This document shows positions 16,332 through 25,699 of a stretch of DNA of 64,000 nucleotides, piece after piece. The translations under genes and the position numbers were made by a program. The notes beneath the pieces were generated by a model. It had not been told where the DNA came from, made no database searches, and saw only the letters and a program-made list of their open reading frames with translations. How positions within the stretch are numbered: position 1 is the first letter of the stretch; every line of letters begins with the position of its first letter. Source of the DNA: Labrys miyagiensis (GTDB taxonomy: Bacteria; Pseudomonadota; Alphaproteobacteria; Rhizobiales; Labraceae); assembly GCF_030160835.1 (NCBI RefSeq), contig NZ_BSPC01000045.1:29627-93626 (forward strand), read 5' to 3'.

Positions 16332-16858
16332 GCAACGACAAGCCCATCTTCTCACTGCCGGTGCATGTCCACGAGATTCCAGGCTCCGGCCGCCATTTCA
16401 ACATCACCACGACGGAGCCCGAGCGCGAGGCGGTCGCGCACCAGCTGGGCCTGCCCGGCATCGCCGAACTCGGCGCCAAACTGGTGGTGAAACCCTTCCG
16501 CAAGGATGGCCTTGCCGTCGGCGGCACCGTCCATGCCCGCCTGACGCAGACCTGCGTGGTCTCGGCCGAGGATTTCGAGAGCACGGTCGAAGCACCGGTC
16601 GATATTCGCTTCTCGCCGGACGGGAAGGACCCCAACGCCGATTTCGACCTCGCCGAGCTCAACGACCCAGAAGCTGAGGATCCGCCAGACCTGCTCACGG
16701 GCGGCGAGATAGATCTTGGCGCCATCATCACCGAATTCCTGGCGCTGGCGCTCGATCCCTATCCCCGCAAGCCGGGCATCGACTTCGAGGCGCCGGAGGA
16801 GGATCCCTCTCTCTCCCCCTTCGCCGCTCTCAACGCGCTCAAGAACAAGGGCCGCTAA
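16328..16858 (+). CDS. yceD: YceD/DUF177 family protein
   Basis: This is a 176-residue DUF177 protein. Members bind 23S rRNA or support its processing, and in other bacteria sit upstream of rpmF or plsX. The conserved centre is ARLTQTCVVSAEDFESTVEA, with the single cysteine followed by an acidic segment (DPEAEDPPDLLTGGEIDLG) and EFLALALDPYPRKPG. It overlaps the UQCC chaperone by four bases. In most relatives plsX and fabH follow; here the next gene is a dsbA-like oxidoreductase, so the conserved block is broken at this point. Confidence 0.92.
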   Translation: MSNDKPIFSLPVHVHEIPGSGRHFNITTTEPEREAVAHQLGLPGIAELGAKLVVKPFRKDGLAVGGTVHARLTQTCVVSAEDFESTVEAPVDIRFSPDGKDPNADFDLAELNDPEAEDPPDLLTGGEIDLGAIITEFLALALDPYPRKPGIDFEAPEEDPSLSPFAALNALKNKGR

Positions 16859-16980
16859 GCAGAGTCGGGAAAAGCGTCACACAGTTTTCCGACGAGAATC
16901 GGCAACAAGGCAAGGAACCAGGCAAGCAAAACGTGGGCCCGCCAACGAAAGTGCACTTGGAGCGTTCTGCCACCGATCGA

Positions 16981-17031
16981 ACACGATCGTGTGAGATTGC
17001 AATCCCGAACGGACCGGTTAATTGACCGGTC
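16981..17031. promoter_or_regulatory. two palindromes upstream of the dsbA-like gene
   Basis: ACACGATCGTGT (16981-16992) is a perfect 12-bp palindrome. GACCGGT-TAATTG-ACCGGTC (17012-17031) is a perfect inverted repeat of seven-base arms. The second ends 55 bases before the ATG. They look like operator sites, but no regulator gene is adjacent. Confidence 0.5.
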
Positions 17032-17085
17032 ATACACCCAAGCCTATGCAAACAGGATGCATGCTTGGCACCTTTGGAGAAACCG

Positions 17086-17850
17086 ATGTTCTTGAAGCGT
17101 TTTCTGGCCGGACTGGCGCTGGGCGCCTGCGTGCTCATGGTCGCGCAGTCCGCCAATGCCGATGAGCAGATGAGCCGTCCCGCCATCGAGGCGATCGTCA
17201 AGGACTATCTGATGAAGCATCCGGAGGTCATCACCGATGCCCTCAATGCGATGCAGGCCAAGCAGGAGGCCGATGCAGCCGACCGCCAGAAGCAGATGGT
17301 ATCCGAAAACATGGACACCATCCTCAACGCGCCGCAGAACGCCGTGCTCGGCAATCCGCAGGGTGACGTTACGCTGGTCGAGTTCTTCGACTACAATTGC
17401 GGCTACTGCAAGCGCGGCCTCGCCGACATGATCAAGCTGCTCGACACCGACAAGAATCTCAGGGTCGAACTACGCGACTATCCGATCCTCGCTCCCGGCT
17501 CGATCGAGGCGGCCAATGTGGCGCTTGCTGTCAAGAAACAGCTCAAAGGCGACAAGTTCCTGCCTTTCCATCAGGAATTGCTGGCTACGCGCGGCGCCGT
17601 CGATAAGGATCGTGCCTTGCAGGTCGCCCAGGATGCCGGCGTCGACATGACCAAGCTGCAATCGGACCTCTCCGACGCATCCTTGCGCAAGGATATCGCC
17701 GCCAACCTGCAACTCGGAGACAAGCTTGGCATCAACGGCACGCCGTCCTATGTGATCGGCAGTGAGATCGTCCCCGGCGCGATCGGCTATGACGCGTTGA
17801 AGGCCAAGATCGATTCGATGCGCAAATGCGGGCAGACCGTCTGCGGCTGA
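17086..17850 (+). CDS. DsbA family periplasmic thiol:disulfide oxidoreductase
   Basis: This is a 254-residue exported thioredoxin-fold protein. Residues 1-25 are a signal peptide (MFLKRFLAGLALGACVLMV, cut near SANA-DEQ). A helical N-terminal extension (about 26-85) resembles the Com1/ScsC group. The thioredoxin domain follows, with active site Cys105-Gly-Tyr-Cys108 in FFDYNCGYCKR and a cis-proline in GINGTPSYVIG. It probably oxidises or isomerises disulfides in periplasmic proteins. Two further cysteines near the C-terminus (KCGQTVCG) could form a structural disulfide. GGAGA precedes the ATG. It is separated from aroQ by a terminator-like hairpin. DsbA versus isomerase function cannot be decided. 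Confidence 0.9.
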   Translation: MFLKRFLAGLALGACVLMVAQSANADEQMSRPAIEAIVKDYLMKHPEVITDALNAMQAKQEADAADRQKQMVSENMDTILNAPQNAVLGNPQGDVTLVEFFDYNCGYCKRGLADMIKLLDTDKNLRVELRDYPILAPGSIEAANVALAVKKQLKGDKFLPFHQELLATRGAVDKDRALQVAQDAGVDMTKLQSDLSDASLRKDIAANLQLGDKLGINGTPSYVIGSEIVPGAIGYDALKAKIDSMRKCGQTVCG

Positions 17851-17924
17851 AGCGGGATCGCCGGTGGATGATTGTCCGCCGGCTTTGCCTTCCGAATAGG
17901 ACCGCCCTATAAGGGGCGCAGAAG

Positions 17925-17950
17925 GCCCGATGCATCATGCTTCGGGCTTT
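17925..17950 (+). terminator. terminator-like hairpin between dsbA-like gene and aroQ
   Basis: The arms GCCCGA (17925-17930) and TCGGGC (17942-17947), followed by TTTGCCTTT, lie 75 bases after the oxidoreductase stop and 25 bases before aroQ. A smaller CGCCC/GGGCG hairpin precedes it. Readthrough into aroQ is possible. Confidence 0.55.
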
Positions 17951-17974
17951 GCCTTTATCACCCGAATTCAAAGC

Positions 17975-18415
17975 ATGGCGCTCGTCTACATTCTGAATGG
18001 TCCCAATCTCAATATGCTCGGCGTCCGCGAGACATCAGTCTACGGCACGCTTGATCTGGCAGGCATTGAGAAGCTCGCGCGCGCCCGCGCGGCTCAACTT
18101 GGCATGACCGTGGAATTTCGCCAGACGAACCATGAAGGCGTGCTGCTCGACTGGGTGCACGAAGCCTATCACAAGGGCGCGGCTGGCCTTATCATCAACC
18201 CCGGCGCCCTGACCCACACCTCGATTGCCCTGCATGACGCCATCAAGGCCGTTAGCCTGCCGGTAATCGAATTGCATTTATCCAACGTGTTCGCGCGTGA
18301 AAGCTTCCGGCACCATTCCTGGGTCTCGCCGGCTGCCAAGGGCGTGATCTGCGGATTTGGCCCGAAGGGCTATGAACTCGCCCTCGAAGCACTGGCTTCG
18401 AGCGTATCGGCTTAA
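17975..18415 (+). CDS. aroQ: type II 3-dehydroquinate dehydratase
   Basis: This enzyme catalyses the third step of the shikimate pathway, 3-dehydroquinate to 3-dehydroshikimate. At 146 residues it is the small dodecameric type II enzyme. Signatures are LNGPNLNMLGVRE at the N-terminus (with the catalytic Tyr a little later in SVYGT), the substrate-binding INPGALTHTSIALHDA and the histidine in IELHLSNVFARE. Its stop overlaps the first possible accB start by one base. The aroQ-accB-accC order is standard in this group and makes one operon. Confidence 0.96.
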   Translation: MALVYILNGPNLNMLGVRETSVYGTLDLAGIEKLARARAAQLGMTVEFRQTNHEGVLLDWVHEAYHKGAAGLIINPGALTHTSIALHDAIKAVSLPVIELHLSNVFARESFRHHSWVSPAAKGVICGFGPKGYELALEALASSVSA

Positions 18416-18936
18416 TGAATGACGGGGCCAGGGGCTCCGCGGAAACGCAAGGCATGACGATGTCGCGAACCAAATCCGGGATTGATCCCGAGATTATCCG
18501 GGAACTGGCCAATCTCCTCACGGAGACGGATCTCACCGAAATCGAGGTGCAGCAGGCGGATCTGCGCATCCGCGTGGCGCGGCAGATCAATGTCACGGCA
18601 ACGGTTCCTGTTAGCGCGCCTGTTGTCGGCGTCGCCGCTCCCGTGGCGGCTCCTGCCGCGGCCGTCCCCGCGGCACCGGTCGCGGCCGATCCTTCCAACC
18701 ATCCGGGCGTGCTGAAATCCCCGATGGTTGGCACGGCTTTCCTCGGCGCCGCGCCGGGCGCCAAGCCGTTCATCGAAGTCGGCTCGAAGGTCAACCAGGG
18801 CGACCGCGTGCTGATCGTCGAAGCCATGAAGACCTTCAACGACATCGTCGCACCGAAGTCGGGCACCGTCACAGCCCTGTTCATCGAAGACAAGCAGCCG
18901 GTCGAGTATGGCCAGCCGCTGATGATCATCGAGTAA
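18415..18936 (+). CDS. accB: acetyl-CoA carboxylase biotin carboxyl carrier protein
   Basis: AccB carries the biotin that shuttles carboxyl groups in the first step of fatty-acid synthesis. The biotinyl domain is C-terminal; the modified lysine is in [10 protein letters not shown], about residue 139 from the first start. A Pro-Ala-Val-rich hinge (about 60-95) joins it to an N-terminal domain with REL and [18 protein letters not shown]. The ATG at 18415 overlaps the aroQ stop. The ATG at 18454, which has AAGG upstream, would give a 160-residue protein and may be the real start. accC follows after five bases. Confidence 0.95.
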   Translation: MNDGARGSAETQGMTMSRTKSGIDPEIIRELANLLTETDLTEIEVQQADLRIRVARQINVTATVPVSAPVVGVAAPVAAPAAAVPAAPVAADPSNHPGVLKSPMVGTAFLGAAPGAKPFIEVGSKVNQGDRVLIVEAMKTFNDIVAPKSGTVTALFIEDKQPVEYGQPLMIIE

Positions 18937-18941
18937 AGTGG

Positions 18942-20300
<1,359 letters not shown>

Positions 20301-20309
20301 GGGGTTCCA

Positions 20310-20990
20310 TTGTCGAGCGCCGACCAAGATCTGGAAATCACGCCGCAGGTTCTGCTCAAAGCCTATTCCTGCGGCATTTTCCCGATGGCGGAAAGCGCCG
20401 ATGACCCTGGCCTCTATTGGGTGGAGCCGGAATATCGAGGCATCATCCCCCTCAACCATCTGATCGTCTCGCACCGTCTCGCCCGCACGATCCGCTCAGA
20501 CCGGTTCGAGGTGGTCGTCGACCACGATTTCGAGGCGGTGATCGACGCCTGCGCCACCCCCGCTGCCGGGCGCCGCTCGACCTGGATCAACAAGCGTATC
20601 CGCAAGCTCTATGGCGAGCTCTTCGCACTCGGCCATTGCCACACGGTGGAGGCTTATCAGGGGCGGCGGCTGGTCGGTGGCCTCTATGGCGTCGACCTCG
20701 CTGGCGCCTTCTTCGGCGAGAGCATGTTCCACCGCGAACGTGACGCCTCCAAGGTGGCGCTCGCCCACCTGGTGGCCCGGATGCGGTATGGTGGCTACCG
20801 CCTGCTCGACACCCAGTTCGTCACGGACCATCTGCTCAGTCTCGGCGCGGTAGAACTGCCCCGTTCGCAATACCACCTGCTGCTCAACAACGCCCTGCAA
20901 ATCGACGGCGACTTCCTGGCCTGGCCAAAGGACGAGACGAAGACGGGCGCGGAGATCCTGGCCGAATTGGCGCAACATGAGACCCGATAG
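20310..20990 (+). CDS. aat: leucyl/phenylalanyl-tRNA-protein transferase
   Basis: Aat adds Leu or Phe to proteins with N-terminal Arg or Lys, marking them for ClpS/ClpAP degradation (N-end rule). At 226 residues it shows [24 protein letters not shown] and the core [20 protein letters not shown]. The start is a TTG at 20310 preceded by AAGGGG; no better ATG exists before the conserved region. It is the last gene of the aroQ-accBC operon and converges with DUF2155. Confidence 0.96.
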   Translation: MSSADQDLEITPQVLLKAYSCGIFPMAESADDPGLYWVEPEYRGIIPLNHLIVSHRLARTIRSDRFEVVVDHDFEAVIDACATPAAGRRSTWINKRIRKLYGELFALGHCHTVEAYQGRRLVGGLYGVDLAGAFFGESMFHRERDASKVALAHLVARMRYGGYRLLDTQFVTDHLLSLGAVELPRSQYHLLLNNALQIDGDFLAWPKDETKTGAEILAELAQHETR

Positions 20991-21044
20991 CGGCCAAGGC
21001 CGAGGTTGGCCGCCATAACGCCATAACCATGCCAGCGGAAGCGC

Positions 21045-21674
21045 TTAATCCTGCGGCGCGTTGGGATCGACCGGCTGGTCGAAGAAATCGCCATTGCCAT
21101 TGCCATTGTCGCCGGCGTCGGGCGGTGGAGGTGCCGTCTCGTCCACCGGCTGCTTGCCCTTCTTGCCCTTGCCTGGCTTGGGGCCTGGTGCAGCGGCGAC
21201 GACTGGGGGCGGTGGCGGCTCGGTGCTCTTGCCGCCCTTGCAGTCGTTGAGCCATACGTCATAGACGGGATGCTCGACACCGTTCAGGCCGGGGCTGGCC
21301 GCAAACATCCAGCCATTGAACAGGCGCTCGACCTTCTTGCTGAGGGTCATCTCGTCGATCTCGACGAAGCTGGTGGTCTGCGGATCCTCGCTGGCCGAAC
21401 GCGAATAACACACGCGCGGCGTCACGCTGAGCGCGCCGAACTTTACCGTCTGACCGACGGGCACCTCGAAGGTGCTGATCTCGCCCGAGATCTTGTCGAG
21501 GCCGGTGAATACCGCCGTCGGATTGGCGATCCTCTCCGCAAGAGCCTGGTCGACGCCAGTCGCGGCCGAAACGCCGGCCAAGGCCAGGCCAGTCAGCAGG
21601 AAGCAGCGCAGAGAGGAAGAAGCAAAAAGACTCAAGGGAAAGCAGGTCCGTGTCCAAGGCAGCCCGAACGGCAT
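21045..21674 (-). CDS. DUF2155 domain exported protein
   Basis: This is a 209-residue alphaproteobacterial protein with a signal peptide (residues about 1-45, hydrophobic stretch around CFLLTGLALAGVSAA). The DUF2155 domain includes FTGLDKISGEISTFEVPVG, a cysteine in PRVCYSRS and FNGWMFAASPGLNGVEHPVYDVWLNDC, with two cysteines that may pair. The C-terminal 65 residues are low-complexity Pro/Gly/Lys/Asp and probably disordered. Its function is unknown. It is regularly found next to the NDUFA12 gene and aat, as here, but no experimental link to complex I is known to me. Confidence 0.9.
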   Translation of the reverse strand: MPFGLPWTRTCFPLSLFASSSLRCFLLTGLALAGVSAATGVDQALAERIANPTAVFTGLDKISGEISTFEVPVGQTVKFGALSVTPRVCYSRSASEDPQTTSFVEIDEMTLSKKVERLFNGWMFAASPGLNGVEHPVYDVWLNDCKGGKSTEPPPPPVVAAAPGPKPGKGKKGKQPVDETAPPPPDAGDNGNGNGDFFDQPVDPNAPQD

Positions 21675-21727
21675 ACTGCCCTATCGGGGCGAAAAGACGG
21701 CTGTCGAAACCGACGCCTCTTCCCCCG

Positions 21728-22135
21728 TTACTCGCCTGGTGTCCAGGCCTTGTAGTCGCCCGTGGCGGCTTGGCGGTGGCCGTGGGAAAGCATCGAGCCC
21801 TTAGGGTGATAGGCGTTCACCGTGCCCGTCTGGTTCGGGCGATGGGGCTTCTGCCATTCGTGCGGCTTGTACTCGGTCTCGCTCGGAGGCGTATCGATCT
21901 GGTGATGCATCCAACCCCACCAGCCCGGCGGGATCGCGGTCGCCTCGGCATAGCCCTTATACAGCACCCAGCGCCGCTGCACGCCGATGGTCGGATCCAC
22001 GGCGCCGCCCTTGGTGCGGTAATAGACATTGCCGAACTCGTCCTCACCCACACGCTCGCCCTTGCGCGAGGTCCAGAAGCGGGTCCCGATCGTGGAGCCG
22101 TTCCACCATGTGAAGATCTGGAGAAGCATGTTCAT
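21728..22135 (-). CDS. NADH:ubiquinone oxidoreductase accessory subunit NDUFA12 (B17.2) homologue
   Basis: This is a 135-residue homologue of the complex I accessory subunit NDUFA12, one of the few supernumerary subunits shared by alphaproteobacteria and mitochondria. The signature is FTWWNGSTIGTRFWTSRKGE, then GNVYYRTK, RRWVLYKG and PPGWWGWMHHQIDTPP. The chosen ATG at 22135 gives MNMLLQIF; the ATG four codons upstream (MAAS) is equally possible. It lies upstream of DUF2155 on the same strand with a 53-base gap, probably one transcript. The nuo operon is elsewhere. Confidence 0.94.
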   Translation of the reverse strand: MNMLLQIFTWWNGSTIGTRFWTSRKGERVGEDEFGNVYYRTKGGAVDPTIGVQRRWVLYKGYAEATAIPPGWWGWMHHQIDTPPSETEYKPHEWQKPHRPNQTGTVNAYHPKGSMLSHGHRQAATGDYKAWTPGE

Positions 22136-22224
22136 ACTGGCTGCCATTCGCGATGACGTACTGAGATGTCTTATGGCCAAGAGCGGCGGCGATGTCCACC
22201 GTTACCCCGCGCCTGGGCCGCGAT

Positions 22225-23163
22225 TTATAGACGCGCGATAGCCTGTGAGATCAGTCCGAAGAACCCATCTGCCTGAACATGCCCCAGCACATGAGCATTC
22301 TTCGGCCGCTGAGTGACACCCCACCAGTCGACCACCGTCATGCCCATGGTGAGTTCGGACGTGGTTTCGATCTCGACATTGCAGGGACGGCCGGAAAACA
22401 GCTCCGGCTTGATCAGCCAGGCGATGACGCAGGGGTCGTGCAGCGGTCCACCCTCCGAGCCATATTTCTGCACATCGAAACGCTCGAAGAAATCGAGCCA
22501 ACCCACTGTCGCCCGTGAGACTTTCGAGCCTATGGCCTTGATGGCGGCGACGCGGGCGGGCGTGGTCAGCGCCTTGTGCGTGGTATCGAGCGGCACCATG
22601 GTAACCGGCGCGCCCGAACCGAAAACCACCTTGGCGGCATGGGGATCGACGAAGATGTTGAACTCGGCTGCCGGCGTGATGTTGCCACCCTCGAAGCAGC
22701 CGCCGCCCATCAGCACGATCTCCTGGATGCGCGGCGCGATACGCGGCTCGCGGATCAGGGCCATGGCGAGGTTGGTGAGCGGCCCGAGCGCGCACAGCGT
22801 CACGGTGCCCGGAGACCGCGTCATCAGGGTCTCGATGATGAAGTCGACGCCATGGCGAGGGTCGAGCGGCATCGCCGGCTCCGGCAGATCCGCGCCGTCG
22901 AGCCCCGTCTTGCCATGCACATGCTCGGCGGTGACCAGCGGCCTGAGAAGCGGCTGATCGGCGCCGGCGCAGACGGTGATGTCGGCGCGATCGGCCAGCT
23001 CGCAGATCACCCGTACATTCCGGCTGGTGAGAGCCAGCGGCACATTTCCCGCCACGGCGGTGATGCCGATCACCTCGATCGCCTCGGGATTGCCCAGTGC
23101 CAACAGGATGGCCAGCGCATCGTCCTGGCCGGGATCGGTGTCGATGATGATGGAACGGGGCAT
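22225..23163 (-). CDS. inosine-uridine-preferring nucleoside hydrolase
   Basis: This 312-residue enzyme hydrolyses the N-glycosidic bond of ribonucleosides for salvage. The calcium-binding aspartate cluster is intact in IIIDTDPGQDDALA. EIVLMGGG and AEFNIFVDPHAA are present, as is a late aspartate in HDPCVIAWLI that completes the metal site. The base preference cannot be read from sequence. It stands alone, about 40 bases downstream of nothing co-directional except DUF1003 (112-base gap), and is not part of a nucleoside transporter cluster. Confidence 0.93.
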   Translation of the reverse strand: MPRSIIIDTDPGQDDALAILLALGNPEAIEVIGITAVAGNVPLALTSRNVRVICELADRADITVCAGADQPLLRPLVTAEHVHGKTGLDGADLPEPAMPLDPRHGVDFIIETLMTRSPGTVTLCALGPLTNLAMALIREPRIAPRIQEIVLMGGGCFEGGNITPAAEFNIFVDPHAAKVVFGSGAPVTMVPLDTTHKALTTPARVAAIKAIGSKVSRATVGWLDFFERFDVQKYGSEGGPLHDPCVIAWLIKPELFSGRPCNVEIETTSELTMGMTVVDWWGVTQRPKNAHVLGHVQADGFFGLISQAIARL

Positions 23164-23275
23164 GGGAGACTCAGAACAGGAAGGACGCGCCGGACCATGG
23201 ACCGGGGCGAAGAGGGAAGCAAGATCGGGAGGCGATCCGGTCTATCGGGGCACAAAATGCCCAACATCCGCACCG

Positions 23276-23767
23276 CTATTCCTTGTGAGCATCCAGCTTC
23301 TCCTCGAGCCTCCTCACCAGCCCAATCAGTTCCGCCACCTGCGTCTCGCGCAGAAGGTCCAATTTCTGGTGCAGGAGCTCGATCTCAAGCTCGGCCTTGG
23401 TGTTCACATCATAATCATGGGTAGCGGCGGCCCGGTCGATAGCGGCCTGGCGGTTCTGGCTCATCATGATGAAGGGCGCGGCATAGGCGGCCTGGAACGA
23501 GAGCGCCAGGTTGAGCAGGATGAAGGGATAGGGGTCCCAATGCTGCACCCAGGCGGCAATATTGAGCACCATCCAGGCCACCAGCAGGATCGACTGCACG
23601 ATGATGAAGGGCCAGCTGCCCATCATGGCCGCGACGAAATCGGCGACCTGGGCGCCGAAGGACAAATCCGACGGGCGCGGCGGCCTGCGTGTGCGCCGTT
23701 CCCCCCGCAATCTGTGAAGGAGGGCCAGTTCGTCATCGTGCAGTTTGGTGGCGAGACTCATCTTCAT
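23276..23767 (-). CDS. DUF1003 membrane protein
   Basis: This is a 163-residue protein with the DUF1003 layout: an N-terminal soluble part, then two membrane helices (FIIVQSILLVAWMVLNIAAW and PFILLNLALSFQAAYAAPFI) followed by MMSQNRQAAIDRAAATHDYD. It ends in a C-terminal coiled coil rich in Leu and Glu (ELEIELLHQKLDLLRETQV). The QNRQ motif after helix 2 is the family hallmark. The ATG at 23767 is preceded by GAGAGAG. The function is unknown. It is divergent from the NADH dehydrogenase gene. Confidence 0.92.
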   Translation of the reverse strand: MKMSLATKLHDDELALLHRLRGERRTRRPPRPSDLSFGAQVADFVAAMMGSWPFIIVQSILLVAWMVLNIAAWVQHWDPYPFILLNLALSFQAAYAAPFIMMSQNRQAAIDRAAATHDYDVNTKAELEIELLHQKLDLLRETQVAELIGLVRRLEEKLDAHKE

Positions 23768-23895
23768 CTCTCTCGGGTGGGGCGGTTTGCGGGGATGGTA
23801 CAAAATCCGCTGTTTCTCTTGGTGCTTTTTATTGGCGTCAAATCGGTGTCTAAGCGGGTGCTCGCTCACTGGCGATGGCAGCAGGAGAACGAACA

Positions 23896-25188
23896 ATGGC
23901 TGAAGGGCTTCATCGTGTCGTCATCGTCGGCGCCGGTTTCGGAGGCCTGGAGGCGGTGAATCATCTCAAGGGCGCGCCGGTGGAAATCACCGTGATCGAC
24001 CAGCGCAACCACCATATCTTCCAGCCCCTGCTCTACCAGGTCGCCACCGCCTCGCTCGCCACCTCCGAGATCGCCTGGCCGATCCGCCAATTGATGCGTG
24101 GGCGGCCCGAAGTCACCACGCTGCTGGCCGAAGTGGTCGGCGTCGACCAGGAAGCGCGCCAGGTGCGGCTGCGCGATGGCGCCAGCGTGCCCTATGACAC
24201 CCTCCTCCTCGCCACCGGTGCCCGCCACGCCTATTTCGGCCACGACGAATGGGAGCCCTACGCGCCAGGCCTCAAGACCATCGAGGACGCCACCACGATT
24301 CGCCGCCGCATCCTGATGGCCTTTGAAGAGGCGGAGATGGAAACCGATCCGAAGGCGCAGGATGCGCTCCTCACCTTCGTCATCGTCGGTGCGGGCCCGA
24401 CGGGCGTCGAGCTTGCCGGCACCATCGCCGAACTCGCCCGCGACACGCTGCCGCCGGATTTCCGCAACATCGACACCCATAAGGCCCGCGTGGTGCTGAT
24501 CGAGGCCGGGCCGCGCGTTCTGGCGGGTTATCCCGAGGATCTCACAGATTACACGAAGCGTTCGCTCGAAGAGCTTGGTGTGGAGGTCGAGCTCGGCGCG
24601 GCCGTCACCGAATGCACGGCGCAAGGCGTTGTCTATGGCGGCAAGACGCTCGCGGCGAGGACCATCGTCTGGGCTGCCGGCGTGCGCGCATCGCCCGCCG
24701 CCGAATGGCTCGGCGTGCCAGCAGATCGGAACGGGCGAATCATCATCCAGCCGGACCTGACCATTCCCGGCCATCCCGAAATCTTCGCGATCGGCGATAC
24801 CGTCACCCTGCCCGGCCTGAATGGCAAGCCGGTTCCCGGCATCGCACCGGCGGCGAAACAGGCCGGCATCTATGTCGCCAGGGCCATCAGAGGCCGCCTC
24901 GAAGGGGGTGCCGCGCCAGGCCCGTTCCAATACAGGCATCAGGGAAGCCTTGCCCAGATCGGCAAGCGCAAGGCCATCATCGATTTCGGCTGGATCAAGC
25001 TTCGTGGCGCAATTGCCTGGTGGATATGGGGTATTGCCCATATCTACTTCCTGATCGGCGTGCGCACCCGCCTCAGCGTGGCACTGAACTGGCTGTGGAT
25101 TCACGCCCGCAACCAGCGCAGCGCGCGCCTCATCACGCAAGGCAGCGACAACGAGAGCGAATCGTCCGGGGGCCGGACGACCTCCTGA
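23896..25188 (+). CDS. ndh: type II NADH:quinone oxidoreductase
   Basis: This is a 430-residue, non-proton-pumping NADH dehydrogenase at the cytoplasmic face of the membrane. FAD binds at the N-terminal VVIVGAGFGGLEAV and NAD(H) at FVIVGAGPTGVELAG near residue 160. The second FAD contact is IFAIGDT. The C-terminal amphipathic or membrane segment (AWWIWGIAHIYFLIGV) anchors it. HHIFQPLLYQVATASL is the quinone-site region typical of NDH-2. AGGAG precedes the ATG. Together with cydAB in this window it would give a short, uncoupled respiratory chain. Confidence 0.94.
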   Translation: MAEGLHRVVIVGAGFGGLEAVNHLKGAPVEITVIDQRNHHIFQPLLYQVATASLATSEIAWPIRQLMRGRPEVTTLLAEVVGVDQEARQVRLRDGASVPYDTLLLATGARHAYFGHDEWEPYAPGLKTIEDATTIRRRILMAFEEAEMETDPKAQDALLTFVIVGAGPTGVELAGTIAELARDTLPPDFRNIDTHKARVVLIEAGPRVLAGYPEDLTDYTKRSLEELGVEVELGAAVTECTAQGVVYGGKTLAARTIVWAAGVRASPAAEWLGVPADRNGRIIIQPDLTIPGHPEIFAIGDTVTLPGLNGKPVPGIAPAAKQAGIYVARAIRGRLEGGAAPGPFQYRHQGSLAQIGKRKAIIDFGWIKLRGAIAWWIWGIAHIYFLIGVRTRLSVALNWLWIHARNQRSARLITQGSDNESESSGGRTTS

Positions 25189-25699
25189 AAGATGATGGAA
25201 CCGTTCCGCCGCGATTCGCCGGCGATTTTCTCCGATATCGCTACCCTTACGGCACCTTCTCAGGGGCTTGCACACAAGCTCTTGTGGGGTGTCCATGTGC
25301 CATCTCGGGACATGGTAAATGAAACATGACCGGAACATGGCAATTCCACGACGGGCTGATGTCGAGGATTCCTTGAGAGATTCCCGAGCCTTGTCGCCAA
25401 GCGCTCATGCCGCTCACCCTTTTCCACAGCTCAATACCATATGTAGATAGTCTCGATTTTGCCGGCACAAAATCTTGACGCACCCCGCCTGCATGCCTAC
25501 CTTCAATCTATAGTCTGAAACGTCAGCGGCGGGGGGAACTCCGGGGGTAACGACCAGGTTTTCGAACCGGGGGTTCCAACTGCGGGCGGGGGCAATGCAC
25601 CCTGTAGGACACAGTAGAACAGGATGTCAGATAGCGTGAACCGAGCCGTGATCATGGCACGGCGCGGGTTTTTGCGTCCAATTTTCGGGGCAGATCGCA
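25189..25699 (+). promoter_or_regulatory. 511-base nrdJ leader region with G-rich structured segment
   Basis: No gene was found. The segment 25531-25592 carries G-tracts of 6, 5, 5, 3 and 5 (25531-25536, 25543-25547, 25569-25573, 25584-25586, 25588-25592). Between them lies GGTT-TTCG-AACC (25558-25569), a UUCG-type tetraloop hairpin. The right end holds the nrdJ start, whose ribosome site is weak. I saw no cobalamin-riboswitch core, so this may be another cis-regulatory RNA or a quadruplex. GGAACCGTTCC near 25198 is a short palindrome. Confidence 0.45.

Noticed and set aside
25189-25699. Cobalamin riboswitch before nrdJ
   Set aside because: I could not find the conserved B12-box core; only G-tracts and a small hairpin are visible.
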